Part shown: positions 25,920-34,802 of the stretch, one piece after another
How the letters are laid out: every line of letters begins with the position of its first letter
Position numbering within the stretch: the first letter of the stretch is position 1
DNA from: Micromonospora sp. NBC_01813
Lineage (GTDB): Bacteria > Actinomycetota > Actinomycetes > Mycobacteriales > Micromonosporaceae
Direction: 5' to 3'
Assembly (NCBI RefSeq): GCF_035917335.1
Contig: NZ_CP109067.1
Span: 6,695,001 to 6,759,000, forward strand
DNA length: 64,000 nt
Notes under the pieces: generated by a model
Seen by the model: only the letters and a program-made list of their open reading frames with translations
The model's database searches: none
Told to the model about the DNA's origin: nothing
Program-made: the position numbers and the translations under genes

Positions 25920-25956
25920 GGTTACCACCCCGTTCTTGATCTTCAGGACGTACCAG

Positions 25957-25985
25957 AGCTTAGCTCCGTACCAACTGATTGGTAA
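25957..25985 (-). promoter_or_regulatory. Promoter and palindromic operator of the DsbA-family gene
   Basis: Reading the minus strand: -35 TTACCA (25985-25980), 17-bp spacer, -10 TAAGCT (25962-25957). The perfect palindrome TACCAA-CTGA-TTGGTA (25969-25984) covers the -35 and most of the spacer, so a bound repressor would block RNA polymerase. No obvious cognate regulator gene adjoins. Confidence 0.7.
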
Positions 25986-26205
25986 GCGCCCCACCAGCGG
26001 ATACCGCTGGTTTTCCTGGCAAGTCGGACGAGGTCGCCGGGCCGATCAGGCAGCCCTCGCCGACATTTGACGAAGACCTTACAAACAACAGGGGTACTGC
26101 CCAGTAACCGGTTGGAAATCTGGCCCGGTAGCTGCCAGGCTGTCCCCGCAGTCGAGGCCGGTCTTCCCGCCGCCCACCACCGGTGTGGCACCCGGTGAGC
26201 ACCAA

Positions 26206-26937
26206 ATGGACTGCCGGATGAGCAGTCGAACCCGGGACCGTACCGGCGTGGAGACCGCCAGCATCATCACCGCCGCCCGTACGGAACCCGCCCCCGGCCT
26301 CGGCGCCGATCCCGACCTGATCGGTGGGATGCGGCTGCGGCCCGATGCGCGCGCACTGCAACTCGACCGGTACGGCCGGGTCGTGCGCGTGTCGGCCGGC
26401 CTGACCCGATGGATCGGCTGGACCGGCGCGCAACTCGCCGGGCGCCCGTTCGAACTGGTCCTGCACCCCGACCGGCGGGCCTGGTTCCGCCACCGGTTCA
26501 GCATTCTGCTGACCGACGCCTCGCCGCACTTCGTCGGACTGGCGGAACTGACCGCCACCGACGGACGCCTCGCGGCGAGCCACGTCACCGCCGTCGCGGT
26601 ACGCGGCACCGAGCCACCGGCCGATTCGGTGCTCGTGTTGCTGACCCCGGAAAACCGGGTACGCCGACCGCAACTCACCGAGGTGGGATCCCGCGTGCTG
26701 GAAGGCCTCGCCGGCGGTGCCTCGACCGCCGAACTCGCCGCGAGTCTGCACCTGAGCCGCAAGGGCGTGGAGTACCACGTGACCGCCCTGCTGCGCCAGG
26801 CCCGGGTGGCGAACCGGACGGCACTGGTCGCCTGGGCGTACCACTGTGGTGTCCTGGTGCCCGGAAGCTGGCCGCCGCGGCTCGCCCCTGAGGCCCGCGA
26901 ACACATCCGGCCCCGAGGCCGGGCCGCGTCGTCCTGA
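26206..26937 (+). CDS. PAS-LuxR type transcriptional regulator
   Basis: The protein has 243 residues; ATG 26218 is an alternative start. A PAS-like domain covers ~55-150 (LQLDRYGRVVRVSAGLTRWIGWTGAQLAGRPFELVLHPD). A LuxR-type HTH covers ~165-225 (VLEGLAGGASTAELAASLHLSRKGVEYHVTALL). Such orphan PAS-LuxR proteins are common regulators of secondary metabolism or stress genes in actinomycetes. No target is evident; the M16 cassette 81 bp downstream is the nearest gene. The GGTGAG about 6 nt upstream is a weak ribosome-binding site. Confidence 0.8.
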   Translation: MDCRMSSRTRDRTGVETASIITAARTEPAPGLGADPDLIGGMRLRPDARALQLDRYGRVVRVSAGLTRWIGWTGAQLAGRPFELVLHPDRRAWFRHRFSILLTDASPHFVGLAELTATDGRLAASHVTAVAVRGTEPPADSVLVLLTPENRVRRPQLTEVGSRVLEGLAGGASTAELAASLHLSRKGVEYHVTALLRQARVANRTALVAWAYHCGVLVPGSWPPRLAPEAREHIRPRGRAASS

Positions 26938-27006
26938 CCGCGACACCCCAGTCGGCGGCCCCGACCGACGGTGCGGCCCAGGGCCCACGGGTCGTCCGAC
27001 GGGTCC

Positions 27007-27012
27007 TAGGAT
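27007..27012 (+). promoter_or_regulatory. -10 box for leaderless start of the second M16 cassette
   Basis: TAGGAT is followed by 6 nt and ATG 27019. It matches the arrangement in front of the first cassette (TACGAT, 7 nt, ATG). No clear -35 is seen. Confidence 0.5.
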
Positions 27013-27018
27013 TCCGCC

Positions 27019-27966
27019 ATGCCTGCCGCACCCGAGCTTGCGCTGACCACCGACCTCACCGACGCGTACCCGGAGTGGCTGGAAGTGCGGGACGCGCTGC
27101 GGTCCGGCGACTGGCCCACCGCCCACAAGCTGATCACCGCCCAGCCGCCGTCGGTGCAGACCCAGCTCACCGCGCAGGCCGGGGCCGAGCCGGAGATCCG
27201 CCCGTTGGTGCAGCAGCAGGTCGAGGCCGACCCCGCCGACAGCGTGGCCGCGGCGCTCCTTGGCCGCCTGATGATCCACGAGGCATGGCAGGTGCGGACC
27301 AGTGCCCGCGCGAAAGACGTCAGCCGCAGCCAGTTCCGCACCTTCCACGAGCTGCTGCGTGCCGCCGAACGAATGCTGATCGACGCGGCCGCGTACCAGC
27401 CAGACGACTGCTCGATCTGGGCCTGCCGGCTGATCACCGCCCGTGGTCTGGAACTGGGGCAGTCGGAGGCGCGGCGCCGCTACGACCGACTCGCCGAGCA
27501 GGACCCACACCACCTGCCCGGCCAGGAACTGCTGCTGCAACAACTGTGTCCGAAGTGGGGCGGCACCTTCGACGAGATGCACGGTTTCGCCCGTGAGGTC
27601 GCGGCCGCCGCGCCAACGGGTGCGCTGAACGGGTCGCTGGTCGCGCAGGCGCACTTCGAGCACATGTGCGACCTCAAATCCTGGGAGCTGGCCAAGTACG
27701 CCACCGACGAGGTGAAGGAAGAGGTACGGATGGCTGCCGCCCGGTCGGTGCTGCACCCTGATTTCCGCCCGACGTACGGGTGGATCGACGCGGCGAGCAG
27801 ATTCGCCCTGGTCCTCGGCATGCTCGACGACCACGCGGCAGCCGCGCCGCACTTCAAAGCGCTGGGCAACCGGGTCAGCAGCAACGTCTGGGGAAACTTC
27901 GACGATTCGATCGCGATGTTCGCCGACCTCCGCCGCCGGGCACTCGCCGCCGGAGGTGCGCGATGA
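27019..27966 (+). CDS. Helical-repeat protein paired with an M16 peptidase (copy 2)
   Basis: The protein has 315 residues and is a paralog of the protein at 4284, homologous over its whole length. Shared blocks are MPAAP.LALTTDL, ITARGLELGQSEA/AEI, RRRYDRLAE, LCPKWGG and AARSVLHP. It is soluble and alpha-helical, with no motif I can assign to an enzyme. The ATG has no ribosome-binding site but a -10 box 6 nt away. The stop overlaps the next start by 4 bp. Copy 2 is more diverged in its middle (residues ~45-85) than at the ends; if the protein binds a substrate, that part may set specificity (inference). Confidence 0.7.
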   Translation: MPAAPELALTTDLTDAYPEWLEVRDALRSGDWPTAHKLITAQPPSVQTQLTAQAGAEPEIRPLVQQQVEADPADSVAAALLGRLMIHEAWQVRTSARAKDVSRSQFRTFHELLRAAERMLIDAAAYQPDDCSIWACRLITARGLELGQSEARRRYDRLAEQDPHHLPGQELLLQQLCPKWGGTFDEMHGFAREVAAAAPTGALNGSLVAQAHFEHMCDLKSWELAKYATDEVKEEVRMAAARSVLHPDFRPTYGWIDAASRFALVLGMLDDHAAAAPHFKALGNRVSSNVWGNFDDSIAMFADLRRRALAAGGAR

Positions 27967-29717
27967 TCCGGCAACTCGACGTCGACGGCGTCCCCGCGCT
28001 GCTTGCCCCGACCACCGGCCCGGCCCACGCCGGGCTGATGTTCCGGGTCGGCCAGGCCGACGAGACCCTGGCCCGCCGAGGCATCACCCACCTGCTGGAG
28101 CATCTGGTCCTGCACCCGCTCGGCACCGCCGACTACCACTACAACGGCAGCACCGGCAGCGTGGTCACGCACTTCCACCTGCAGGGATCGGTCGACGACA
28201 TCACCACCTTCCTCACCGGGGTGTGCCGATCGCTGCGGGAGCTGCCGCTGGACCGGCTGGCGACCGAGAAGGGCATCCTGCGTACGGAGTGGAGCAACCG
28301 CGGCAACTCGGTGACCGATCCGATACCGCTGTGGCGCCACGGCGCCCGCGACTACGGCCTGAGCAGCTTCCCCGAGTGGGGCCTGTCCGCGATCACCGCC
28401 GACGAACTGCAGGAATGGGCCGCCCGCTACTTCACCCGGGAGAACGCGGTGCTGTGGCTGGCCGGCGACGACATTCCGGCCGGGCTGCGCCTCGATCTGC
28501 CGTCGGGCAGCCGGTTGGCGGCGCCGGTGGCATCGTCCGCGCTACCCGTGACCCCCGCGTACTTTCCCGGCGACAGCCGGGCCACCGTGCTCGACGCGGT
28601 GGTCCGTCGCGACGCTGCCGCCAGTGTCTTCAGTGGCGTACTGGAGCGGGAGATGTTCCGGGCGTTGCGCCAGCGCGACGGACTGTCCTACACCGCCGCC
28701 ACCCACTACGAGCCGCGCGGTGACGGGTACGCGGTCATCACCGCGTTGGCCGACGCGTTGCCGGAGAAGCAGGACGCGGTGCTTGGCGGCATGGTCGACG
28801 TGCTGGCCAAGATGCGCATCGGCCGGATCGAGGAGGCAGACGTCGCGGCTGTCGTCGGCAAGGCAACCGACGCCCTGTCGACCGCCGACGCGGACCGTGC
28901 CCGGTTGCCGTCGGCGGCCTTCAATCTGCTGACCGGGCATCCGATCGACACCAGCGACGAACTGTCGCTGCAGATCAAGTCGGTGACGCCGGAGTCGGTG
29001 CACAAGGTCGCGACCGAAGCGCTGGCCTCGTCGCTGCTGATGACGCCGCACCGTCGGGTGGCGGACTGGGCTGGCTTCATGGCGGCGCCGTCCGGGTCCA
29101 CCGAGGCGGTCACCGGCACGACGCACCCGGGTCTCGGCGGGCTACCGCAGCGACTGGTCGTCGGTGTGGACGGTGTCAGTCTGATCACCGGCGTTGGTGA
29201 CGGGGTCGCCGGGCAGGACGCCGAGGGTGGGCAGGATGTCCCGGGCAACGTGGCGACCGTCCGGTACGACCGCTGTGTCGCGATGCTCGCCTGGCCGGAC
29301 GGTGGCCGGCAGCTGATCGGCGACGACGCGGTCGCGGTGCGGCTGGAGCCGACCCTCTACCGGGACGCCGATCCGCAGCCGGTGGACGCGGTGATACCGC
29401 CGCAGCTGCGGATCGACCTGCCGGCGCGTGACCCGCAGGAGATCCCACGGCCGGAGACGGTCTACCGGGCGTCGACCAAGCCGCGTCGGTCCGGCGTGCG
29501 GGACCGGCTGCGGATTCTGCCGGTACGGGAGCGGGTCAAGCTGGTGCTGACCGCCTTCGCCTGCCTGCTCTGCGCCATCCTCGGCGTCGTGCTGGCAGTG
29601 GGTATCCTGATCGGGCAGGTCGGTCCCGGCCGGGTGTTGCCGGTGATCGGTATCCTCGGCACCAGCGTCTACCTGGGCAGATCGGTGCAGAGCACCTGGC
29701 GGGAGTTGACCGGTTGA
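27963..29717 (+). CDS. M16 (insulinase-family) zinc peptidase with C-terminal membrane anchor (copy 2)
   Basis: The protein has 584 residues from ATG 27963; a longer open frame to 27780 overlaps the partner gene and is rejected. The zinc site is the same as in copy 1: His43, Glu46, His47, probable Glu102. The first ~110 residues are nearly identical to copy 1. The second M16 domain (RALRQRDGLSYTAATHYEPRG) is also conserved. Divergence rises toward the C-terminus, where a ~15-residue Gly/Asp-rich insertion (around residues 402-418) lies before VRYDRCVAMLAWPDGG. The anchor helix (~525-550, VLTAFACLLCAILGVVLAVGIL) differs in sequence but not in place. Both copies therefore look functional, not decayed. 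Confidence 0.85.
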   Translation: MIRQLDVDGVPALLAPTTGPAHAGLMFRVGQADETLARRGITHLLEHLVLHPLGTADYHYNGSTGSVVTHFHLQGSVDDITTFLTGVCRSLRELPLDRLATEKGILRTEWSNRGNSVTDPIPLWRHGARDYGLSSFPEWGLSAITADELQEWAARYFTRENAVLWLAGDDIPAGLRLDLPSGSRLAAPVASSALPVTPAYFPGDSRATVLDAVVRRDAAASVFSGVLEREMFRALRQRDGLSYTAATHYEPRGDGYAVITALADALPEKQDAVLGGMVDVLAKMRIGRIEEADVAAVVGKATDALSTADADRARLPSAAFNLLTGHPIDTSDELSLQIKSVTPESVHKVATEALASSLLMTPHRRVADWAGFMAAPSGSTEAVTGTTHPGLGGLPQRLVVGVDGVSLITGVGDGVAGQDAEGGQDVPGNVATVRYDRCVAMLAWPDGGRQLIGDDAVAVRLEPTLYRDADPQPVDAVIPPQLRIDLPARDPQEIPRPETVYRASTKPRRSGVRDRLRILPVRERVKLVLTAFACLLCAILGVVLAVGILIGQVGPGRVLPVIGILGTSVYLGRSVQSTWRELTG

Positions 29718-29774
29718 GCGGGCGCCGGCCGCAACGCGGCGCAGGCGGTCCGTCAGGCTAGGTGGTCCGCCAGG

Positions 29775-31097
29775 CTAGGCGGTCCGTTGTCGGCGTAGCA
29801 CCCGCAGCATCCGGTCCGGCCGCAGCAGGCTCTCCGGCGGCTCCAACAGGCCGGTGACCCGGGTGAACGCCGCAGACAGCGTCGGATCGTGCACAGCGGC
29901 GGCGTGTAACCGGGGCAGGTAGGCGTTGACCAGCCGGATCTTCGCGGTGCGTCGGCCGACGACCCCGGGAAAGGCCAGGTCGCCGCCGGCGGCGATGCTC
30001 CACGGGACGTCCACCACCCGGGCCACCTGCCGGAAAAACCGTCGCCAGTGGAGTGATCCGGTCGAGAGCACCTCCCGCAGCGCCTGTGCCTGCAGTGCCG
30101 CGACCGTCATGCCCTGCCCGTAGAAGGGGTTGAACGAGCAGATGGCGTCGCCGATCACCAGCAGACCGTCCGGGAATCTGGACAGCCGCTCGTAGTGGTG
30201 CCGTACGTTGGCCGGATACCGGAACGCCACCGGGTCGTCGAGTGGCTCGCCCTGCTGGATCGCCTGGTGGATGTCGGGATACTCGAGCTGTGCGGCGTAC
30301 GCGGCGAAGCCGGCCGGGTCGGTCGGCGGATGGTTGCCGAGCAGCCCCGCCAGCGTGAGGATGTGCCGGCCGCCTTCCTGCTCGGCGAGCCCGGCACCGT
30401 ACGGACGTGCCGGTGTCCAGTTCTGCAGGATGAGTTTGTCGGTGCCGAGGGTTCCCGGCGGCAGCCGGTACGACCGCGAAGCGTAGCCGACGTCCACCCG
30501 GATCTGTTCGGTTGCCGGTTTCGGGTACCCGAGCGCGTCGAGCCAGGCCGGCGTGCGGGAACCGCGTCCGGTGGCGTCGACGGTGAGGTCGGCCTCGATG
30601 ACGGATTCGGTGTCGGGCCCGGTGCGAATCCGAACCCCGGTGACCCGGCTGCCGCCGTCGGACGAGGTCAGGCCGGTGACCGTGGTGCCGTCGACCAGGG
30701 TGACGCCGGGCAGTTTGCGCAGCCGGGCCCGGACGTGGCTTTCCAACAGCGGTCGACTCGGGAAGAGCATCGACTGTCCGATGTTGATCCGGCTGATCCG
30801 GTGTCCGGACACGAACCACCGGACGTTGTCGAGCAGGTCGCCGCTGGGCACCCCGGCGACGGCGAGATCGTCGGTCAGGCCGGGGAAGAGGTCGTCGAGC
30901 ACCCGGCGGCCACGGGCGAGTAGCGCGTGTAGGTGGCGTCCCTGTGGCACTCCGCGACGGTGGACACCGTCCTCGGACAGCTGGTCGCGGTCGATCAGCG
31001 TGACCCGTTCGTATGCGTCGGCCAGCACCCTGGCGGCCAGTAGGCCGGCCATGCTGCCGCCGAGCACCACGACATGGTCGTCCGTGTCCGTGTTCAT
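29775..31097 (-). CDS. FAD-dependent oxidoreductase of the halogenase/hydroxylase type
   Basis: The protein has 440 residues, with AGGGGAC 5 nt before the ATG. The FAD-binding N-terminus VVVLGGSMAGLLAARVL is followed by VDATGRGSRTPAWLDALGY and the FAD-ribityl motif LLVIGDAICSFNPFYGQGMT. The pattern (GVPQGRHLHALLARG near residue 50) is that of the uncharacterised FAD-binding oxidoreductases related to geranylgeranyl reductase and flavin halogenases. The halogenase WxWxIP signature is absent, so halogenation is unlikely. The substrate is unknown. It is convergent with the M16 gene. Confidence 0.8.
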   Translation of the reverse strand: MNTDTDDHVVVLGGSMAGLLAARVLADAYERVTLIDRDQLSEDGVHRRGVPQGRHLHALLARGRRVLDDLFPGLTDDLAVAGVPSGDLLDNVRWFVSGHRISRINIGQSMLFPSRPLLESHVRARLRKLPGVTLVDGTTVTGLTSSDGGSRVTGVRIRTGPDTESVIEADLTVDATGRGSRTPAWLDALGYPKPATEQIRVDVGYASRSYRLPPGTLGTDKLILQNWTPARPYGAGLAEQEGGRHILTLAGLLGNHPPTDPAGFAAYAAQLEYPDIHQAIQQGEPLDDPVAFRYPANVRHHYERLSRFPDGLLVIGDAICSFNPFYGQGMTVAALQAQALREVLSTGSLHWRRFFRQVARVVDVPWSIAAGGDLAFPGVVGRRTAKIRLVNAYLPRLHAAAVHDPTLSAAFTRVTGLLEPPESLLRPDRMLRVLRRQRTA

Positions 31098-31641
31098 CGT
31101 GTCCCCTAGATCTCACTCTGTGGATCCTGGCGACACTGATTGTGGGTAGTCGATCGCTCTTCGTCTGACCTTGAAACGGTTCATCAGACGCTGAGTCAGA
31201 TTCACGTCACTGAAAGTCAGGACCATTGGGTGTGTAACGGGTTCGGCCGGTGGCCTGCGCCTGGTTCGGTCGGCGGCCTGTGGCGGTCGTACGGCGAGGG
31301 GTCGGGTCCGGGTTTGTCGCCCGGCCTATACCTATATACAACGATGGATGTTATCGGTAACATTCTCGTCGTCGATGCTCAATGACCCGGTAGTTGGGTG
31401 TTCACCTTCACCCATGGCCGTGGGCGCCACCGCCGCGACGCTGGGGGCAGCAGCGACAACCGACCCACGCTGGTCGAGGACTCGATCCGGGCTCGAGCCT
31501 CCCAGGGCGCGGACCCGGCCGGTACCCGTCCTCCGGCCGGGTCTGCGACCTTCCGCCCTGACCTGGCCCCGCGCAGGGACAGGAGCGGATGTGCTCCCGG
31601 TGACTAGCATCGGGCTCACCACCGACAGGGGAGCCACAGCG
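31098..31641. other. Intergenic region with inverted repeats
   Basis: No convincing gene is seen in these 544 bp. It is locally AT-richer than its surroundings. It contains two inverted repeats: CGTCTGA ... TCAGACG (31162-31190), near the start of the minus-strand oxidoreductase gene, and ATGTTA-TCGG-TAACAT (31348-31363), just after an AT-rich run (ctatacctatatac). Both look like regulator-binding sites. A TAGCAT box at 31604-31609 could serve the DivIVA-domain gene. Confidence 0.5.
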
Positions 31642-31932
31642 ATGTCCAACCTCACCTCTGACGACGTACGGAACGTGGCGTTCAGGAAGCCGGCGCTGGG
31701 CCGGAGAGGGTACGACGAGCGCGAGGTCGACATGTTCCTCGATGCCGTCGAGAGCACCATCGCCGCCCTGACGAAGGAAGTCGAGGAGCTGCGGGCGCGA
31801 CTCGACGGGAGCCCGCCGCCTGGCCGGCCGGACAGCACCGACGATCCGCTGCTCGTCGAACTGGCGCAGCTCAAGGAGCGGGTGGCGCTCCTTGAAACGG
31901 CTGTGCTGGGCGCCGACCCGGCGATCCGGTAA
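31642..31932 (+). CDS. DivIVA-domain protein
   Basis: The protein has 96 residues from ATG 31642; the longer open frame back to 31348 has unrelated codon use and no ribosome-binding site. The N-terminus is a DivIVA domain: SDDVRNVAFRKPALGRRGYDEREVDMFLDAV. A heptad-rich coiled coil follows (ESTIAALTKEVEELRARLD), then a Pro-rich break, then a second coil. DivIVA/Wag31 proteins bind curved membranes and organise polar growth, but this one is far shorter than Wag31, so it is probably an accessory DivIVA-domain protein. Confidence 0.85.
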   Translation: MSNLTSDDVRNVAFRKPALGRRGYDEREVDMFLDAVESTIAALTKEVEELRARLDGSPPPGRPDSTDDPLLVELAQLKERVALLETAVLGADPAIR

Positions 31933-31991
31933 GGCGGCCGAGTCTCGGCGCTCGGTGGCGGCCTGGACCAAGCCGCTGGGACATGCAGGCG

Positions 31992-32939
31992 TCAGAAGGG
32001 TGTCGCCGCAGCGGCGGAGTCCTGGACCCCGTGTGGTCCGCAGTACTGGTAGATCTCGGTGCGGTCGACGTCCGCTTGCGGCGGCAGGCTCCGCGGCAAC
32101 AGCGCCGAACGGGCCGATCTGCCGGGGAGGCAGCCATCCTGGGACGCAGTCGGGTCGAATCCGCCACCGACGACCAGGCCGGCCGCGTCGCGGAAGACGA
32201 CGCCCGCGCCGGCCGAGGTCAGCACCGAGCAGTACGGCGAGTCGAGCTCGTAGTTGACGGAGGCATCGAGGTCGTCCGGTCCGTACCGCCAGGTCTCCAG
32301 ATGGCGGGCGGTGACCGCGCCGACGAGGGCCACCTCGGCCGGGTCGGTGCGCGCTGGGCTCCACAGTGTTTCGTTGATCGCGACGGCGACCTCGGCGACG
32401 CGGATCCGGCTGGCACCCTCGGAACGGACGGCGTACCGGGCGCCGACGCCGACCTGCTGTCCGGGCAGGATGATCGGGATTTCCCGGGTCTGGTCGTCGG
32501 CGCTGTCGAGGACGGCGGAGTCGCCGGACTCGTCCAGCACCCGGAAGGTGACCCTGGTCCGGTAGGCGATCTGCTCACTGGTGTTCCGGATGATGGCCCC
32601 GACGCTGGTGATGCCGTCCCTGGTGATGGGTGCGGCGGCGCTGCCGATCTGCGCGAAGCCGGACTCGACCACGTCGAGCCCGCCGTCGTCCGGCCGGTCC
32701 GTTGACACTTCCGCCGCGCCGCCGGTGATGGTCCCTGGTGCGATGGCGTCGGATTCGATGCAGTAGCTGGTCGGCACGGCTGCCGAGGCAGGGGTCGGGG
32801 TGGCGGCGAGTCGTGCGGGCGAGCGCAGGGCGACGGCGGTCCCGACGCCCAACGCGACGACGAGCGCACCCGTCACGGTCAGGACGACGAGCCGTCGCCG
32901 CCAGGGAGATCTCGGCGTCATCACCGTCGGCGTGGCCAT
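31992..32939 (-). CDS. Membrane-anchored extracytoplasmic protein of unknown function
   Basis: The protein has 315 residues. One N-terminal helix (RRLVVLTVTGALVVALGVGTAVAL) works as an anchor or uncleaved signal. The outer part is beta-rich, with SVGAIIRNTSEQIAYRTRVTFRVLDESG resembling an immunoglobulin-like/FxLYD fold, and it contains paired cysteines (YCIES, YCSV, GCLP, YCGPHG) likely to form disulfides outside the cell. No enzymatic motif is visible. The gene is convergent with the DivIVA gene and divergent from the betaine transporter genes. Confidence 0.65.
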   Translation of the reverse strand: MATPTVMTPRSPWRRRLVVLTVTGALVVALGVGTAVALRSPARLAATPTPASAAVPTSYCIESDAIAPGTITGGAAEVSTDRPDDGGLDVVESGFAQIGSAAAPITRDGITSVGAIIRNTSEQIAYRTRVTFRVLDESGDSAVLDSADDQTREIPIILPGQQVGVGARYAVRSEGASRIRVAEVAVAINETLWSPARTDPAEVALVGAVTARHLETWRYGPDDLDASVNYELDSPYCSVLTSAGAGVVFRDAAGLVVGGGFDPTASQDGCLPGRSARSALLPRSLPPQADVDRTEIYQYCGPHGVQDSAAAATPF

Positions 32940-33506
32940 GTTTGCGTGATCTCCTGCTTTCTCGCGGTGATGCTCAGCTACGTCAAGGTACTACGTGGAT
33001 ACTCTGGGTGCCCGGGTGGCGGCGGGTCAATCTAGAAACATCGATGCTGGTGTCGGGGGTTGTCGGTCAGGCTGCCGTGAACATCCGTCAATGGCTGAAA
33101 TTGAATCCCGACGACGGAAGTTCGCCGTCGGTCCGCGTCTGGCGGCCACTTCGGACCGGAATCGACAATGTGGTCATTACCGTACAAACAGCTCATTTCG
33201 CACCGCACCCGCCGGGCCGTCCGATGGTTCGCTTCGGTGGCTGAATCTGTTACCGAACCGATTCTGTCGACATCGGAATCGGTCCGCCGTATCAGGTGTT
33301 GCTGGGGGAACAATGCACGCAGGATGCCTGAAATATCCCGGTAGGGACCGTTGTTGGCTCCCAGGTAGCCGTCAGGTATGGTCGAGATCAACCCCCTATC
33401 GCATACCTGGGACTGGCTCGCCCGCCGACCGTCCGACGACCTGATACCGGTTGATGCGCACGTTGCGTGTGCGTCGATTGGGATTATCGTCACGACATTC
33501 GTTGGA
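32940..33506. other. Long divergent intergenic region before the betaine transporter
   Basis: No gene is seen in these 567 bp. It is less GC-rich than the flanks. It holds a hairpin (about 33108-33130, cgacgacgg ... cgccgtcgg) and other short inverted repeats. Its length suggests an osmotic-response leader or several regulator sites. I looked for the c-di-AMP (ydaO) riboswitch consensus and did not find it. Confidence 0.4.
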
Positions 33507-34802
33507 ATGGAGATCGTGTCCGCAATCGTCGTGAAATCCCTGTATAAAATTTTCGGCAAGCGCGCAGACAAAGCTCTGGAGCAACTCCGAGACGGCCGGG
33601 ACGGCCCGACGCCGGGTGCCACGGCCGCAGTCGTCGACGCGAGCTTCGAGGTCCGGCGCGGCGAGATCTTCGTCGTCATGGGGCTCTCCGGCTCCGGCAA
33701 GTCCACCCTGATCCGGATGCTCAACGGCCTGTTGCCGCCGACCAGCGGCACCGTCGAGATCGACGGCGTCGACCTGACCAAACTCAAGCCCGCAGCGCTG
33801 CGCAAGCTGCGGCGCGACAAGGTCAGCATGGTCTTCCAGCACTTCGCGCTCCTACCGCACCGTTCCGTGCTGGAGAACGCCGGCTACGCACTGGAGGCGG
33901 CGGGCCTGCCCCGCGCCGAGCGTCGGGAGCGGGCGATGGAGGCGCTACGCCTGGTCGGCCTCGACACCTGGGCCGACAAGCTGCCGCAGGAGCTCTCCGG
34001 TGGCATGCGGCAGCGGGTCGGGCTCGCCCGGGCGCTGGCCGCCGGCACCGACATCATGCTGATGGACGAGGCGTTCTCCGCGCTGGACCCGCTGATCCGG
34101 CGTGAGGTGCAGGACCAGCTGCTGGACCTGCAGGCCCAACTCGGCAAGACCATCGTCTTCATCACACACGACCTGAACGAGGCGATGCGCCTCGGCGACC
34201 GGATCGCCGTGATGCGGGCCGGTCGGATCGTCCAACTCGGCACCGCCGAGGAGATCCTCACCGACCCGTCGAACGACTACGTCGCACAGTTCGTGGCCGA
34301 CGTCGACCGGACCCGAATCCTCACCGCGTCGTCGGTGATGGAGCGGCCACTCGGCGTCGTCGACGAGAATTCCGGCCCCCGGGTCGCCGCCCGGGTGCTC
34401 CGCGAGACCCAGACCTCGGCGATCTACGTCACCGGGCGCGGCAAACGGTTCGTCGGGACCGTCTCCGACGACACCATCGAGCAGGCGATCCGGGACGGTC
34501 GGTCGAGCCTGCGCGACGTCGTGACCACCGATCAGGTACGGATGGCGGGCGAGGACACTCCGGTCGCCGACCTGTTCACCCCGTGCGCGGAGAGCCCACA
34601 CCCGCTCGCCGTGACCGATGTCACCGGCCGGCTCGTCGGGGTGATTCCCCGGATCACGCTGTTGCGCGCCCTCGGCAGCATCGGCGCGGACTACTCGATC
34701 AACGGGGAAGCCGACGCGTCCGCCGGCACCACCACTGTGCCGGACGACGTGTCGGCCGACCCGCCGATGCTTCCGAAGGAGGACGCACATGAAGTTCGCT
34801 GA
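33507..34802 (+). CDS. proV: Glycine betaine/proline ABC transporter ATPase with CBS domains
   Basis: The protein has 431 residues. The start is set at ATG 33507, where alignment with ProV begins (VKSLYKIFGKRADKALEQLRDG); GTG 33516 is possible, and the open frame back to 33378 is probably untranslated. Walker A is GLSGSGKST, the signature is LSGGMRQR, Walker B is DIMLMDEAFSALDP. The C-terminal ~150 residues hold two CBS-like units, which in this family sense ionic strength or c-di-AMP. It overlaps the permease gene by 14 bp and is the first gene of a proV-proW-proX order. Confidence 0.9.
   Translation: MEIVSAIVVKSLYKIFGKRADKALEQLRDGRDGPTPGATAAVVDASFEVRRGEIFVVMGLSGSGKSTLIRMLNGLLPPTSGTVEIDGVDLTKLKPAALRKLRRDKVSMVFQHFALLPHRSVLENAGYALEAAGLPRAERRERAMEALRLVGLDTWADKLPQELSGGMRQRVGLARALAAGTDIMLMDEAFSALDPLIRREVQDQLLDLQAQLGKTIVFITHDLNEAMRLGDRIAVMRAGRIVQLGTAEEILTDPSNDYVAQFVADVDRTRILTASSVMERPLGVVDENSGPRVAARVLRETQTSAIYVTGRGKRFVGTVSDDTIEQAIRDGRSSLRDVVTTDQVRMAGEDTPVADLFTPCAESPHPLAVTDVTGRLVGVIPRITLLRALGSIGADYSINGEADASAGTTTVPDDVSADPPMLPKEDAHEVR

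Noticed and set aside
29752-29790. Imperfect ~20-bp direct repeat (ggtccg.caggctagg) after the second M16 gene
   Set aside because: It is only two copies at the tail-to-tail junction of two genes, with no sign of function; probably slippage.
31348-31641. 98-codon N-terminal extension of the DivIVA-domain protein
   Set aside because: The extension has no ribosome-binding site and differs in composition; the DivIVA domain starts exactly at ATG 31642 with a plausible ribosome-binding site.
33378-33506. N-terminal extension of the proV gene (43 extra codons)
   Set aside because: The extension does not match ProV proteins, lacks a ribosome-binding site and has non-coding composition; alignment begins at 33507-33516.
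32940-33506. Possible c-di-AMP (ydaO) riboswitch before the betaine transporter genes
   Set aside because: Such riboswitches often precede osmolyte transporters, but I could not find its conserved core segments here; a covariance-model search would settle it.
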